Positions 45,198 to 55,180 of a DNA stretch of 64,000 nt are shown piece by piece. Made by a program: the position numbers and the translations under genes. Positions within the stretch are counted from its first letter, which is position 1, and the number at the start of each line of letters is the position of its first letter. This DNA comes from Gammaproteobacteria bacterium (lineage in GTDB: Bacteria > Pseudomonadota > Gammaproteobacteria > HK1): positions 1 through 64,000 of the forward strand of contig JAJFJT010000028.1 of assembly GCA_021773795.1 (NCBI GenBank), given 5' to 3'. Below the pieces are notes generated by a model. The model had not been told where the DNA came from. It saw nothing but the letters and a program-made list of their open reading frames with translations, and did not search any database.

Positions 45198-46331
45198 TTA
45201 CTTCAGTTGTTTGTGCAGTAAGGCAAGAATCCTGTCCGCGGTCGAGCCCGTATCCCGTTCGCCCGCCTTGTCCAGGACCACCACCTGGGTAGCCGCCTGT
45301 TCGCCTACCAGGCTGATGAAGTACTCGATGTTCTTGGGCTTTTTATCCTTGCCCCAGAACTTCAACTTTCCAAAAAATCCCTTTTTCTTCTTTTCTGCCA
45401 CCAAGGGGTCCACGTAGCGAACAAAATACAGCCCTCGCGAACGGTCCCGGTCTTGCACCGTGAAACCAACCCGATCGAGTGCCAGTCCGGTACGTCGCCA
45501 GGCTCGGGAAAAGCCTTCCCGCAGAGAGAGCACTGTACTGCCTTGCTTGTCCTTCACCAAGTGGGCACGCGGGGCTCGACTGGCGGTCGCCGCCATGATC
45601 TCGACCACCTTCTCCTCGGTCACCCCGAAGTACAGCAGCATGCGGTTGAGCATCTCCGCTTCCAGCTCTGGATCCGCTGGCGAGGTTTGCCACATGATAT
45701 CGTCCTTGACCGCCACCTCCTCCACACGCTGATGCGAGATAAATAGCTCGGTCGTCCCCTCTAGGCTCCCACGTTCCAGCCGCACGCGGAATTTATCCCG
45801 CACTGCAAAGGAATAGATCTGCTTGGAGATCTTGCTCAGTAAACCCTGAACAAGGCCGGTGGGATGACTTTCACGCTTTTCTGCCCAATCGGTCTCCAGG
45901 ATGCCAACAGCCGGCTCCGCACTCTTGATCAGAAAACCGTTTTCGAGCCAGAAATCATGTGCCCGCGGCCACACCGCATCGGCGCTCGCCTTAATCACCA
46001 GCCAGCGCTTGTCGCCATTGCGTTCAACCCGCACCTTCTCCAGCGACGGCAATACTACGCTACGCTGCTCGCCAGCCTTTTTCTTCTCTCCCGTCCCAGC
46101 ATAGTCGGAATAACTCATAGAACCTGAAGAGTCCACCTGTGGCACCACTGCCCCATCCTTGATGGTCGCGCTACTGAGATCCGGCGGGATCTCTAGCGGG
46201 GGCAGGCTGCGGCTACTCTGATACTGGGTATCCGCGCGCGGCAGGTGCTCGTCAATGGCCTGCTGCAATCCGCCACCACAACCCGCAGCAAAAAGAGCCA
46301 GAGAGACCAGAGCAAGTCGACATATTTTCAT
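45198..46331 (-). CDS. bamC: BamC, outer-membrane assembly lipoprotein
   Basis: A 377-residue lipoprotein (NlpB family). Signal and lipobox LFAAGC (Cys18), then the conserved unstructured segment (LPPLEIPPDLSSATIKDGAV) that docks on BamD, followed by two helix-grip domains. It follows dapA as in E. coli. ATG at 46331 is chosen since it opens the signal peptide; the longer frame lies in dapA. Confidence 0.93.
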   Translation of the reverse strand: MKICRLALVSLALFAAGCGGGLQQAIDEHLPRADTQYQSSRSLPPLEIPPDLSSATIKDGAVVPQVDSSGSMSYSDYAGTGEKKKAGEQRSVVLPSLEKVRVERNGDKRWLVIKASADAVWPRAHDFWLENGFLIKSAEPAVGILETDWAEKRESHPTGLVQGLLSKISKQIYSFAVRDKFRVRLERGSLEGTTELFISHQRVEEVAVKDDIMWQTSPADPELEAEMLNRMLLYFGVTEEKVVEIMAATASRAPRAHLVKDKQGSTVLSLREGFSRAWRRTGLALDRVGFTVQDRDRSRGLYFVRYVDPLVAEKKKKGFFGKLKFWGKDKKPKNIEYFISLVGEQAATQVVVLDKAGERDTGSTADRILALLHKQLK

Positions 46332-46342
46332 CGTAGGCAAAC

Positions 46343-47218
46343 TCACGCGCGGGCCTGAGCCAGAGCCTCCCGCAGAGCCTCGTGATATTCCGCAGCCAAC
46401 GGGGTCAGGGGCAGGCGAATTCCCGGTGGGATCATGTCCATATCTCCCAACAGCCACTTGGCAGGGATGGGATTGGATTCAAGAAACAGCGTGCTATGCA
46501 GGCCCCTTAACAAACTATCTGCTTTGCGTGCACCTGCCTCGTCTCCCGCCAACGCCAGCACACACATCTCATGCATCAAATCGGGCACGATATTGGCGGT
46601 CACGGAGATGACTCCTCGTGCACCGGCCAGCATGGCATCCAGAGCCATGCCATCGTCGCCACTGAAGACGGCAAAGTCCTTGCCGCAACGCGCCACAATA
46701 TCGGTCACCCGGACCACCACCTCAGCGGAGGCCTCCTTGATAGCCACGATATTGTCTATCCCGGCAAGGCGTTCGACTGTTTCAGGCAGCAGGTCGCACG
46801 CCGTACGTCCTGGAACGTTATAAAGTATTTGGGGAATCTGGACGGCCTCGGCAATGGTCTTGTAATGCTGGTACAGACCTTCCTGAGTCGGCTTGTTGTA
46901 ATAGGGAGTCACCAGCAGGCAGCCATCGGCCCCCAGTTCTGCAGCCCGCCGGGTCAGGGCCAGTGCCTCACGAGTGGAATTGGCGCCGGTGCCGGCAATT
47001 ACCGGAATCCGTCCCTCAACCCGCTTAATAATGCGCTCCACCACCGCGCAGTGCTCAGCCTCATCCAGGGTGGCGGACTCTCCCGTGGTGCCAACCGCAA
47101 TGATGGCATCGGTCCCCGCCTCAATATGAAACTCCACCAGACGCTCCAAGGCGCCGTGATCCACCGTACCGTCCGCCTCCATAGGCGTTACCAACGCGAC
47201 CATACTGCCTTTAAACAT
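46343..47218 (-). CDS. dapA: DapA, 4-hydroxy-tetrahydrodipicolinate synthase
   Basis: A 291-residue TIM-barrel enzyme condensing pyruvate with aspartate semialdehyde, the first committed step of lysine/diaminopimelate synthesis. GTTGESATLDEAEH, LLVTPYYNKPTQEGLYQHYK-type segment with Tyr, YNVPGRTACDL and the Schiff-base Lys in IVAIKEAS are present. ATG at 47218. Together with dapF it covers two lysine-pathway steps in the window. Divergent from gcvR. Confidence 0.97.
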   Translation of the reverse strand: MFKGSMVALVTPMEADGTVDHGALERLVEFHIEAGTDAIIAVGTTGESATLDEAEHCAVVERIIKRVEGRIPVIAGTGANSTREALALTRRAAELGADGCLLVTPYYNKPTQEGLYQHYKTIAEAVQIPQILYNVPGRTACDLLPETVERLAGIDNIVAIKEASAEVVVRVTDIVARCGKDFAVFSGDDGMALDAMLAGARGVISVTANIVPDLMHEMCVLALAGDEAGARKADSLLRGLHSTLFLESNPIPAKWLLGDMDMIPPGIRLPLTPLAAEYHEALREALAQARA

Positions 47219-47395
47219 GACAACCCCCGAAAATCTGAAAACGTAGCCAAACCAATAAGGTGGAAAACAGGGCGGGAATGCTACTTGCGCGCCCTGCACT
47301 TGGCAAATGTCCCTGGCTGCATGCTAATCTGAACTGCTTCGCGTACAGGCGGAAAACCACCCCTCAATCCCACAGGATCGGTAATACCTATATAT

Positions 47396-47923
47396 ATGGA
47401 AACCTTTCTCGTCGTTTCCGTCCTCGGCAAGGATCACCCGGGCATCATCAACGCATTCTCCGCCGCCGTGATGGATTGCGGCTGTGGCATCCAGGACAGC
47501 CGTATGACGGTACTTGGTGGTGAATTCGCCATGATCTCGCTACTTAGTGGCAACTGGAATGCCATCGCCAAAATTGAACAGTCCCTGCCACGCCTGGCGG
47601 AGGAACTGGAACTCACCATACAGAGTCGCCGCACCGAGGCTCGCACCGGCACCGGCCATATCGTTCCCTACGGCGTGGAGGTGGTGGCCATGGACCACCC
47701 GGGAATCGTGCATGAGGTGGCGGAATTTTTCTCGCAGCACAATATCAACGTAGAGGATCTCTACACCAGCATCTATCCGGCCCCCCACACGGGCACCACC
47801 ATGTTCTCGCTGCACATGACCATCGGCATCCCGGCAGACAACTCTATCTCCACGCTACGCGGCGAGTTCATGGACTTTTGCGACACCCTGAATCTCGACG
47901 CCATGCTCGCGCCGGTCAAGTAA
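47396..47923 (+). CDS. gcvR: GcvR-type double ACT-domain regulator
   Basis: A 175-residue protein with two ACT domains (residues 1-80, VVSVLGKDHPGIINAFSAAV; and 90-170, VEVVAMDHPGIVHEVAEFFS). In E. coli GcvR binds GcvA and glycine to control the glycine cleavage genes and is likewise divergent from dapA. ACT domains bind amino acids, so a nitrogen or one-carbon signal is likely. It ends 13 bp before the convergent glutamate dehydrogenase. Confidence 0.88.
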   Translation: METFLVVSVLGKDHPGIINAFSAAVMDCGCGIQDSRMTVLGGEFAMISLLSGNWNAIAKIEQSLPRLAEELELTIQSRRTEARTGTGHIVPYGVEVVAMDHPGIVHEVAEFFSQHNINVEDLYTSIYPAPHTGTTMFSLHMTIGIPADNSISTLRGEFMDFCDTLNLDAMLAPVK

Positions 47924-47932
47924 TATCGTTGT

Positions 47933-47955
47933 CGGGCTAGCCCGCAGGCTTTTTC
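47933..47955 (+). terminator. Possible gcvR terminator at the convergent junction
   Basis: Palindrome CGGGCTAGCCCG followed after four bases by CTTTTTCTTCC. The stem has almost no loop, so folding would lose its centre. It contains the stop codon of the glutamate dehydrogenase gene on the other strand. Confidence 0.35.
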
Positions 47956-50900
47956 TTCCGCCGCTTGGCGACCTTCTTCGCCTTATCGACCTCCATTAAC
48001 TGCCCACTGCCACTACAGTGACGCAGGTTGCGTAACTCACCCATAGCCACGGACAGCATAGAGAAATCCGGGCTGGATCCTTGCTTCAGATCCGTCACCA
48101 CTTGCTGATAACGACCCGCCGTGTGGCCGTTGGCATCCAGCCAGCGTTCAATCCGAACCTTTAGTGTAAGGCTCTTTCCGGGCATGGCGAGAACACTGGA
48201 GGTCAAGGCGCTATGTTGCGCGTAGTGTTCATCGTGCAAGGCGGCCCGCGCCAGTGCCTGCCAGCGATTATCTCGCGGCAAGGCCACAATACCCTCGCGC
48301 AACCAATCAAGCTCCAGCTTAGCTCCGAGCTGAAAGTGCAGCTCGGCCACCTCTTTCACACTGCGATCACTGGCATTGGCGACCTCAACGATACCCAACG
48401 CGCTAAACAGATGATCAAAACCCGCCACACGCGGGATAAGCCCCTTGAGAACATCGTGGCACCCCAGAGATTCCCATGGTTCACCCTCAGTCAGGTCTGG
48501 AACCAAGCCATCTAATTGCCCTTCCAGCGCCTCGGCACCCGATGAGAAATAAGCAATGCTGGCCGCCACATCTAAAGGTGCGGGACGGTTTCTGAGCAAC
48601 CAGCGCGCCCCGCGCTCCACCAGCTTCCTGCCCTCCAGCAGTAGCCGCTTCTGAAGCTTGGCGGGGATCTTGTTATCCAGCGCGTCCACTGCGCTCCAGA
48701 AGTCCCGCATACCGAAAATCTCGCGCGCAGCCATAAAGGCCCGGGCAATATCCGGGGGCGCGGCCCCGGTTTCCTCGCCGATACGAAAGGCAAAGGTCAT
48801 GCCGGCGCGATTGACCATGCCATTGGCCACCACCGTACAGATGATCTCGCGCCGCAAACGGTGCGTGGGCATCTCCTTGCAATAACGCTCCCGTAGCGGT
48901 ACCGGAAAGTAATATTCCAACTCGCGAAAAAAGAAGGGGTCCTCGGGCAGATCCGACTGCAGCAGGGCCTGGGATATCACGTTTTTATAGTAGGCAAAAA
49001 TTAACGATAATTCTGGCGGGCTCAAGCCCATACCTGTAGCCGCCCGATCTGCCAACTCCTCACGCCCGGGGAGAAATTCAAGGTCACGCCGTAGACCACC
49101 CTCGTGCTCCAACCACAGCATCAGGCGCAGATGAACATCAGCCATGGGGAAAGCCTGCTCAGTGGCTATCCCCAGTGCCTGGTTCTGCAAATAATTGTGG
49201 CGCAGCACCAGAATCCCCACCTCATCGGTCATCTCCGCCAACAGTCGATTGCGCTGCTTTTCCGTCAATTCCCCCTTGGCAACGATGGCGTTAAGGAGGA
49301 TCTTGATATTGACCTCATGGTCCGAACAATCCACCCCGGCAGAGTTATCAATAGAGTCGGTACTAATCCGCCCACCGTTAAGGGAAAACTCTATCCGTCC
49401 CCGCTGGGTAAAACCAAGATTACCGCCCTCACCGACCACCTTGGCGCGCAGTTCCTTGCCATCTATCCGCACGCTGTCATTAGCGCGATCTCCCACCTCC
49501 GCATCACTCTCACTGCTTGCCTTAACGTAGGTGCCGATACCCCCATTCCACAATAAATCCACCGGCGCCTTGAGAATCTCCCGGATCAAGGCACTGGGTG
49601 TAAGCGCGGTCTCTTCCAAGTCCAACACCTCCCGCACCTCTGCTGATAACTTTATGGATTTGGCGGAGCGTGGGAACACCCCACCGCCACGCGAAATCAG
49701 CGAGGTCTTGTAGTCGTCCCAGCCGGAGCGGGGCAATTTGAAAAGACGCTCGCGCTCAGCATGAGCACGCTCTGGATCGGGGTCCGGATCGAGAAAAATA
49801 CTCAGGTGATTAAAGGCGGCTACCAGCTTGATATGGGGTGAACTCAACATGCCGTTGCCAAAAACGTCCCCGGCCATATCGCCAATACCCACCACATTAA
49901 AGTCGTTGCTCTGGGTATCCACACCCATTTCTCGGAAGTGGCGTTTAACGGACTCCCAAGCTCCACGGGCCGTGATCCCCATACCCTTATGGTCATAACC
50001 TACGGAACCACCCGAGGCAAAAGCATCGCCCAACCAGAAACCCTGCTCCAGGGAGATACTGTTGGCGATGTCAGAAAAACTGGCCGTACCCTTGTCCGCC
50101 GCTACCACAAAATAGGGATCGTCCTCGTCATAACGAATGGTGCGCTCCGGCGGTACCATCGCGCCATCCACAATATTGTCGGTAATCGCCAATAAACCAC
50201 GGATAAATATCTGATAACACGCGATACCCTCTTCCAGGATCATCTCGCGGTCGGCATCTACCGGCATGGCCTTGGGTACAAAGCCCCCCTTGGCACCCAC
50301 TGGAACGATGACCGCGTTCTTTACCATTTGCGCCTTCACCAGGCCCAACACCTCGGTACGAAAATCCTCGCGCCGATCTGACCAGCGGATGCCGCCACGG
50401 GCGATCTTGCCGCCGCGCAGGTGTACCCCTTCCACCCGTGGGGAGTACACAAAGATCTCGTATTGGGGCTTCGGCTCGGGCAACTGTGGAACCAGTGCCG
50501 GGTTAAATTTGAAGGATAGTGAAGGCCGTGCTTCGCCGGCCTCCGTCAGCTGATAGTAGTCGGTCCGCAAGGTGGCGCGGATGAGCCCCAGGAAGCAACG
50601 CAGAATACGATCTTCATCAAGATTGGATACCCGATCCAGGGCTTCTTCGATTTCCATCCCGGTCTGGGCCGAAGCCTCGGCGGCACCCTCACGCGCATCC
50701 GGATTAAAGCGCGCGTGAAACAGCCGTACCAGCAAAGCGGTAATCGCACCATTGGCCGACAGCGCCTGTTCTACATAACTCTGACTAAAGGTCACACCGA
50801 TCTGGCGCAAATACTTGCAGTAGGCCCGCAACAAGACCACCTCTCGCCAGCTCAGCCCGCCCCCGAGAATCAGACGATTAAGACCGTCACTTTCCACTTC

Positions 50901-52838
50901 CCCATGCCAGATACGCTCGAAACCGGCCTGAAACGGCTCCCGCACCTGCTCCAGATCCAACTCGTTATGACCACAATATTCCATCACGAAGTCATGTATC
51001 CAGATGGCCTCTCCTTCCAGTGGCCTGACGGTGCTGGGATGCTCCTCCATGACCTTTAGACCCATATGCTCGAGCATCGGCAGGGCATCAGACAGCGGAA
51101 TCGGCTGGCCCGCCTGAAAGAGCTTGAAACGCAACATCCCGTCGAGGGTTTCCATGGGACGATAGAGGCTCATGCAGCACAGCCCGCGGTGCTCTCCTAG
51201 GACCTCCATCTTCTCCACATCGGACACCGCCACCTGTGGGCTATAGCTTTCCTGGTAGTCGGCCCGAAAGGCATCGCCGTAGCAGCGATACAGGCGAGTG
51301 CCTCGCTCTTCGCCACAGTGCTCAAGCACCGCCGTATGGAAATCGTCCTTCCACACCCGAGTCGCCTCAACCAAACGCGCCTCGATGCGCTTGACGTCAT
51401 ACTCGCGCATGCTGCCCTGAGGGACACGAATCATGAAATACAGACGCGCCAGCACCGAAGCCGTAAGCTGAACGGAAAAATCATAACTCTTGCCCGCCAG
51501 TGAAGTCTCCAGGATCCCCTGGATACGCTTGCGGATGGCAGTATTGAAGCGATCCCGCGGCACGAAAATGATGCACGAGAAGAAACGTCCGTAGACATCC
51601 TTGTGGATAAACAACCGGATACGCTGGCGCTCCTGCAAATGCAGGATGCCTAGTGCTGTTTCCAATAACTCATCCCCCGGGATATGGAACAACTCATCCC
51701 GGGGAAAGGTGTCGAGGATGTGCATCAGGGCCTTGCCGGTATGACTGCTCCTCGGGTAGCCCGCACGCTCCACCGCCTGGGTCACCTTGTGGCTCAACAG
51801 GGGAATATCTGCCGGACGACTTTGATAGGCGCTGGATGTATAGAGTCCGACGAAACGACGTTCACCGATCACTCGACCATTTTTATCCAGGCGTTTGACC
51901 CCTACGTAATCCATGAAGCCAGGACGATGCACCGTGGACTCGTGATTGGCCTTGGTAATGATCAGCAACTCGGACTTGCGCGCCAGCTTGCGTACCTCAG
52001 GAGACAGTGCTGAAAAGGACTTGGAAATAGAGCCCACTCCACCACCACGCATCACCCCAAGCCCCGGCCCCGGCCCCCAGCGCAACACGTCCTCACCCTT
52101 TTCCTCCAGCAACTCGTATTCCCGGTAACCGAGGAAGGTGAAATGGTTATCCTCCATCCACTCCAAAAAGGCACGCGCCTCAGCCAGTTCCTTGGCATCA
52201 ATGGGTGGCGGGTGATCAGCCAACTCCGTCAGCGCCTCGTGCATATGCGCCCGGACCTTTGTCCAATCCTCTACCGCCGCCCGTACATCGGCTAATACCC
52301 GCTCGATCTCAGTCTGGATGGCCCCAAGCACTTTAGACTCAGTTTGGCGGTCCACTTCCACATGCATCAAGGCCTCGGTGACAAAGCCTTTTTCCTCCAC
52401 CCCCTCGGCCATCACCTCCAGTAGCAACCCGGAATCATCGCGGCGAAAAGACATCACCGGGTGGATCACCAGATGATTGGTCAACCCAAGACGATTGAGC
52501 CCCATGCGTACGGAATCGACAAGAAACGGCATATTTTCACAGGCCGTTTCAATAATGGTATGGGTGGAAATCCAGCCGTGCTGTTCTTGCCGCGGGTTAT
52601 AGACCTGGATGTGGGATTCGCCGGACTTCCGCTTGCGTGCAAAGCTCCAGTGCGCCAGCGCCGTACCATAGAGATTCTGTGGGTCGCGCTCCGCCAGATC
52701 CTCTCCCGCCACGCCGTGATAATACTGGCGGATAAAACGCTCGACGTTAGCAACCTCCTCCTTCGGCACCTTGCGTCGCGCGATGGCAACGACCTTCTCT
52801 ACCAGTTCAAGGGTCAGCTCATCCATTGCCGTCAACAT
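47937..52838 (-). CDS. gdhB: Large (180-kDa class) NAD-specific glutamate dehydrogenase
   Basis: A 1633-residue enzyme deaminating glutamate to 2-oxoglutarate with NAD+. The long N-terminal part holds ACT-like domains; the catalytic core (about 720-1200) has KNAVIVPVGAKGGFVPKAMP, DKGTASFSDIAN and the NAD-binding VGIGDMAGDVFGNGML. This is the L-GDH180 class, usually allosteric and catabolic. ATG at 52838 is preferred because GAGGAG lies 6 bases upstream; ATG 52844 directly abuts it. The gene ends in a Lys/Arg-rich tail (KVAKRRKKKPAG). Upstream, divergent, are TAXI transporter genes. Confidence 0.96.
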   Translation of the reverse strand: MLTAMDELTLELVEKVVAIARRKVPKEEVANVERFIRQYYHGVAGEDLAERDPQNLYGTALAHWSFARKRKSGESHIQVYNPRQEQHGWISTHTIIETACENMPFLVDSVRMGLNRLGLTNHLVIHPVMSFRRDDSGLLLEVMAEGVEEKGFVTEALMHVEVDRQTESKVLGAIQTEIERVLADVRAAVEDWTKVRAHMHEALTELADHPPPIDAKELAEARAFLEWMEDNHFTFLGYREYELLEEKGEDVLRWGPGPGLGVMRGGGVGSISKSFSALSPEVRKLARKSELLIITKANHESTVHRPGFMDYVGVKRLDKNGRVIGERRFVGLYTSSAYQSRPADIPLLSHKVTQAVERAGYPRSSHTGKALMHILDTFPRDELFHIPGDELLETALGILHLQERQRIRLFIHKDVYGRFFSCIIFVPRDRFNTAIRKRIQGILETSLAGKSYDFSVQLTASVLARLYFMIRVPQGSMREYDVKRIEARLVEATRVWKDDFHTAVLEHCGEERGTRLYRCYGDAFRADYQESYSPQVAVSDVEKMEVLGEHRGLCCMSLYRPMETLDGMLRFKLFQAGQPIPLSDALPMLEHMGLKVMEEHPSTVRPLEGEAIWIHDFVMEYCGHNELDLEQVREPFQAGFERIWHGEVESDGLNRLILGGGLSWREVVLLRAYCKYLRQIGVTFSQSYVEQALSANGAITALLVRLFHARFNPDAREGAAEASAQTGMEIEEALDRVSNLDEDRILRCFLGLIRATLRTDYYQLTEAGEARPSLSFKFNPALVPQLPEPKPQYEIFVYSPRVEGVHLRGGKIARGGIRWSDRREDFRTEVLGLVKAQMVKNAVIVPVGAKGGFVPKAMPVDADREMILEEGIACYQIFIRGLLAITDNIVDGAMVPPERTIRYDEDDPYFVVAADKGTASFSDIANSISLEQGFWLGDAFASGGSVGYDHKGMGITARGAWESVKRHFREMGVDTQSNDFNVVGIGDMAGDVFGNGMLSSPHIKLVAAFNHLSIFLDPDPDPERAHAERERLFKLPRSGWDDYKTSLISRGGGVFPRSAKSIKLSAEVREVLDLEETALTPSALIREILKAPVDLLWNGGIGTYVKASSESDAEVGDRANDSVRIDGKELRAKVVGEGGNLGFTQRGRIEFSLNGGRISTDSIDNSAGVDCSDHEVNIKILLNAIVAKGELTEKQRNRLLAEMTDEVGILVLRHNYLQNQALGIATEQAFPMADVHLRLMLWLEHEGGLRRDLEFLPGREELADRAATGMGLSPPELSLIFAYYKNVISQALLQSDLPEDPFFFRELEYYFPVPLRERYCKEMPTHRLRREIICTVVANGMVNRAGMTFAFRIGEETGAAPPDIARAFMAAREIFGMRDFWSAVDALDNKIPAKLQKRLLLEGRKLVERGARWLLRNRPAPLDVAASIAYFSSGAEALEGQLDGLVPDLTEGEPWESLGCHDVLKGLIPRVAGFDHLFSALGIVEVANASDRSVKEVAELHFQLGAKLELDWLREGIVALPRDNRWQALARAALHDEHYAQHSALTSSVLAMPGKSLTLKVRIERWLDANGHTAGRYQQVVTDLKQGSSPDFSMLSVAMGELRNLRHCSGSGQLMEVDKAKKVAKRRKKKPAG

Positions 52839-52844
52839 CGTCAT

Positions 52845-53150
52845 CTCCTCGGAAGTTTGGCTCGTTTCGAAGCAGTGTAGCAGTCACCGGGGACAACACC
52901 CAGACGACATCTATCTTTAAGATCCAGGCTCCTAACAGCAAAGAGAATTTGTAAACCAACGCCCAATGCTCTATTTATAGAGGTGCGGGGTGAAAACTGC
53001 ATGCTTCGCACAAGAGGCACTGGAGACGGGATTGCCTGTTCTTGGCCACACCCCCGCCCTCGGTCCATATCTTTCTGTACATATTTCCCGTATAAAAAAA
53101 TGGTATTTCCGTCTAAATAAATCAAATCGCTTAAGGAAGGAGTGGGTACG
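52845..53150. other. 306-bp divergent region between gdhB and the TAXI genes
   Basis: No gene seen. It contains a T/A-rich stretch near 53090-53125 just before the ribosome site (GGAAGGAG) of the first binding-protein gene and TTTATAGAGGTGC at 52975, resembling a decayed end of element I. It must hold the promoters for both directions, but I cannot name them with confidence. Confidence 0.5.
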
Positions 53151-54119
53151 ATGAAAACTATAATGAAAACTTTCGCAACCGTACTGTTAGGCATGCTGGT
53201 AGGCATCCCGTCAGCACTGGCGGGCCAGACCTTTGTCACCATTGGTACCGGTGGCGTTACTGGCGTCTATTATCCGACCGGTGGTTCCATCTGCCGGCTG
53301 GTAAACAAGGGCCGCAAGGCACATGGTGTCCGCTGCACCGTAGAGAGTACCGGCGGCTCCGTGTATAACCTCAATACCATTCGCGCTGGTGAGCTCGATA
53401 TGGGGGTCGCCCAATCCGACTGGCAATATCACGCTTATCACGGCACCAGCAAATTCAAGGACAAGGGTGCATTCAAAGGTCTGCGAGCGGTCTTTTCGGT
53501 TCACCCGGAACCCTTCACCGTGGTCGCACGTGCTGACTCCGGAATCAAGAACTTCATGGACCTCAAGGGTAAACGGGTCAACATCGGCAACCCGGGTTCC
53601 GGTCAGCGTGGCACCATGGAAGTGGTCATGAAGGCCCTGGGCTGGAATAAGTCCACCTTCGCCCTGGCCTCGGAGCTAAAATCTGCAGAGCAATCCAAGG
53701 CCCTGTGCGACAACAAAATCGATGCCATGGTCTTTACCGTTGGTCACCCCAGCGGCTCCATCAAGGAGGCCACCACCTCCTGCGATAGCGTTATGGTGGA
53801 AGTCAGTGGTGCGGCCATCAACAAGCTGGTAGCAGACAACGACTACTACCGCACGGCGGTGATTCCGGGTGGCATGTATCGGGGTTCTCCCAACGACACC
53901 AAGACCTTCGGTGTGGGCGCAACCTTCGTAAGCTCCACCAAGACCTCGGCCAATACCGTCTATCACATCGTCAAGGGGGTGTTCGAGAACTTTGACAGCT
54001 TCCGTAAACTCCATCCGGCATTCGCCAATCTGAATAAAAAAGAGATGATCAAGGATGGTTTGTCCGCACCACTGCATGACGGTGCCGCCAAGTACTACCG
54101 TGAAGCAGGTTTGATGTAA
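53151..54119 (+). CDS. TAXI-family TRAP transporter solute-binding protein 1
   Basis: A 322-residue periplasmic protein. Signal peptide KTFATVLLGMLVGIPSALAG, then the TAXI hallmark FVTIGTGGVTGVYYPTGGSI and the segment LKGKRVNIGNPGSGQRGTME. It carries four cysteines (CRLVNKG, RCTVES, ALCDNK, SCDSVM) that could form two disulfides. Known TAXI proteins bind glutamate or 2-oxoglutarate-like acids. ATG at 53151 is preceded by GGAAGGAG. It is followed by a second binding protein and the fused permease. Confidence 0.94.
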   Translation: MKTIMKTFATVLLGMLVGIPSALAGQTFVTIGTGGVTGVYYPTGGSICRLVNKGRKAHGVRCTVESTGGSVYNLNTIRAGELDMGVAQSDWQYHAYHGTSKFKDKGAFKGLRAVFSVHPEPFTVVARADSGIKNFMDLKGKRVNIGNPGSGQRGTMEVVMKALGWNKSTFALASELKSAEQSKALCDNKIDAMVFTVGHPSGSIKEATTSCDSVMVEVSGAAINKLVADNDYYRTAVIPGGMYRGSPNDTKTFGVGATFVSSTKTSANTVYHIVKGVFENFDSFRKLHPAFANLNKKEMIKDGLSAPLHDGAAKYYREAGLM

Positions 54120-54220
54120 GTACACCTGCATTCGGCTGGTCCGGGGGAAAGGCCGCCATGGCCCTCTCCCGGATCACTGATTTCCTCCTTCTGCAAACGC
54201 GCTACAAGGAGTGACCGTCC

Positions 54221-55180
54221 ATGTGTACCCCTATATTTCGTGCCATCGCACTGACACTGGCACTTGTCGTCTCGATTGCCGTTCCGGCAGCCGAGGAAAT
54301 CCTTATTGGCACAGGCCATGCGGCCGGTTCCAACCACGCCCTCGGTCGCGCCATCTGCCGACTGGTCAATCTTCAGAAAAGTGGCCTGAGCTGTCGCGCA
54401 ATACCCACCACCGGCCCCTTGTTCAACCTCAGTGCCGTCCGGGATGGCGCACTGGAGTTCGCCATTGTTTCATCCGAGTGGCAGTTTCATGCCCACCACC
54501 ATAGTGGCCCGTTCCGCTACACCGATGGCAATTTTAATAATTTGCGAGCGCTATTTTCTGCCCACCCCAGCAGCCTTGCCCTGGTGGCAACACGGAACAC
54601 CGGCATAAAGGAACTCAACGATCTCAATGGTGGCCGTGTAAATATCGGCAATCCCGGCTCGCTGGAGCGCGCTACCATGGATATGGTGATGGCCGCCCGT
54701 GGCTGGAGTAAAAAGAATTTCTCACTCGCCGAGGAGCTACCCGCCAGTCAGCAATCCCTCACCCTGTGCCACAAAAAAATACAGGTAGCAGCTTACGTGC
54801 GGGCTCATCCCGATCGGGCGGTAATGAAAACGCTCCGGCTTTGTGACGCACATCTGGTCAATGTCAGTGGGCCCGCTATTAACGACCTGCTTAAAACCCG
54901 CCCTTATCTGACCGCCACGGAGATTTCGCAAGGTACCTACGGCCCCGTCTCCCGAGCCGTCCGCAGCTTTGGAACACGTGCAACCTTGATCACCTCGTCA
55001 GAAGTGAGTACCGAGACTGCGGGGGCCCTGGTCTCTGCAGCTTTCTCTAATCTGCGGCGCCTACGCAAAATGCACCCCGCCTTCAGGGAGCTGGATGCCA
55101 GCACCATGGCAAAAGACACCTTGAGCGCACCCTTGCACGAAGGGGCTCAACACCACTTTCAGCAACACCACATCCGCTAG
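54221..55180 (+). CDS. TAXI-family TRAP transporter solute-binding protein 2 (diverged paralogue)
   Basis: A 319-residue paralogue of the preceding protein: ILIGTGHAAGSNHALGRAIC, CRAIPTTGPLFNLSAVRDG and GGRVNIGNPGSLERATMDMV align with it, and all four cysteines are kept. The binding loop has changed from GTGGVTGVYYPTG to GTGHAAGSNHALG, so ligand preference probably differs. A signal peptide (ALTLALVVSIAVPAAE) and AAGGAG upstream are seen. Element II lies between this gene and the permease. Confidence 0.92.
   Translation: MCTPIFRAIALTLALVVSIAVPAAEEILIGTGHAAGSNHALGRAICRLVNLQKSGLSCRAIPTTGPLFNLSAVRDGALEFAIVSSEWQFHAHHHSGPFRYTDGNFNNLRALFSAHPSSLALVATRNTGIKELNDLNGGRVNIGNPGSLERATMDMVMAARGWSKKNFSLAEELPASQQSLTLCHKKIQVAAYVRAHPDRAVMKTLRLCDAHLVNVSGPAINDLLKTRPYLTATEISQGTYGPVSRAVRSFGTRATLITSSEVSTETAGALVSAAFSNLRRLRKMHPAFRELDASTMAKDTLSAPLHEGAQHHFQQHHIR

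Noticed and set aside
53000-53040. Possible sigma-54 promoter (GGCAC...TTGC) before the TAXI genes
   Set aside because: The spacing between the two boxes is about 11 bases instead of 4-5.
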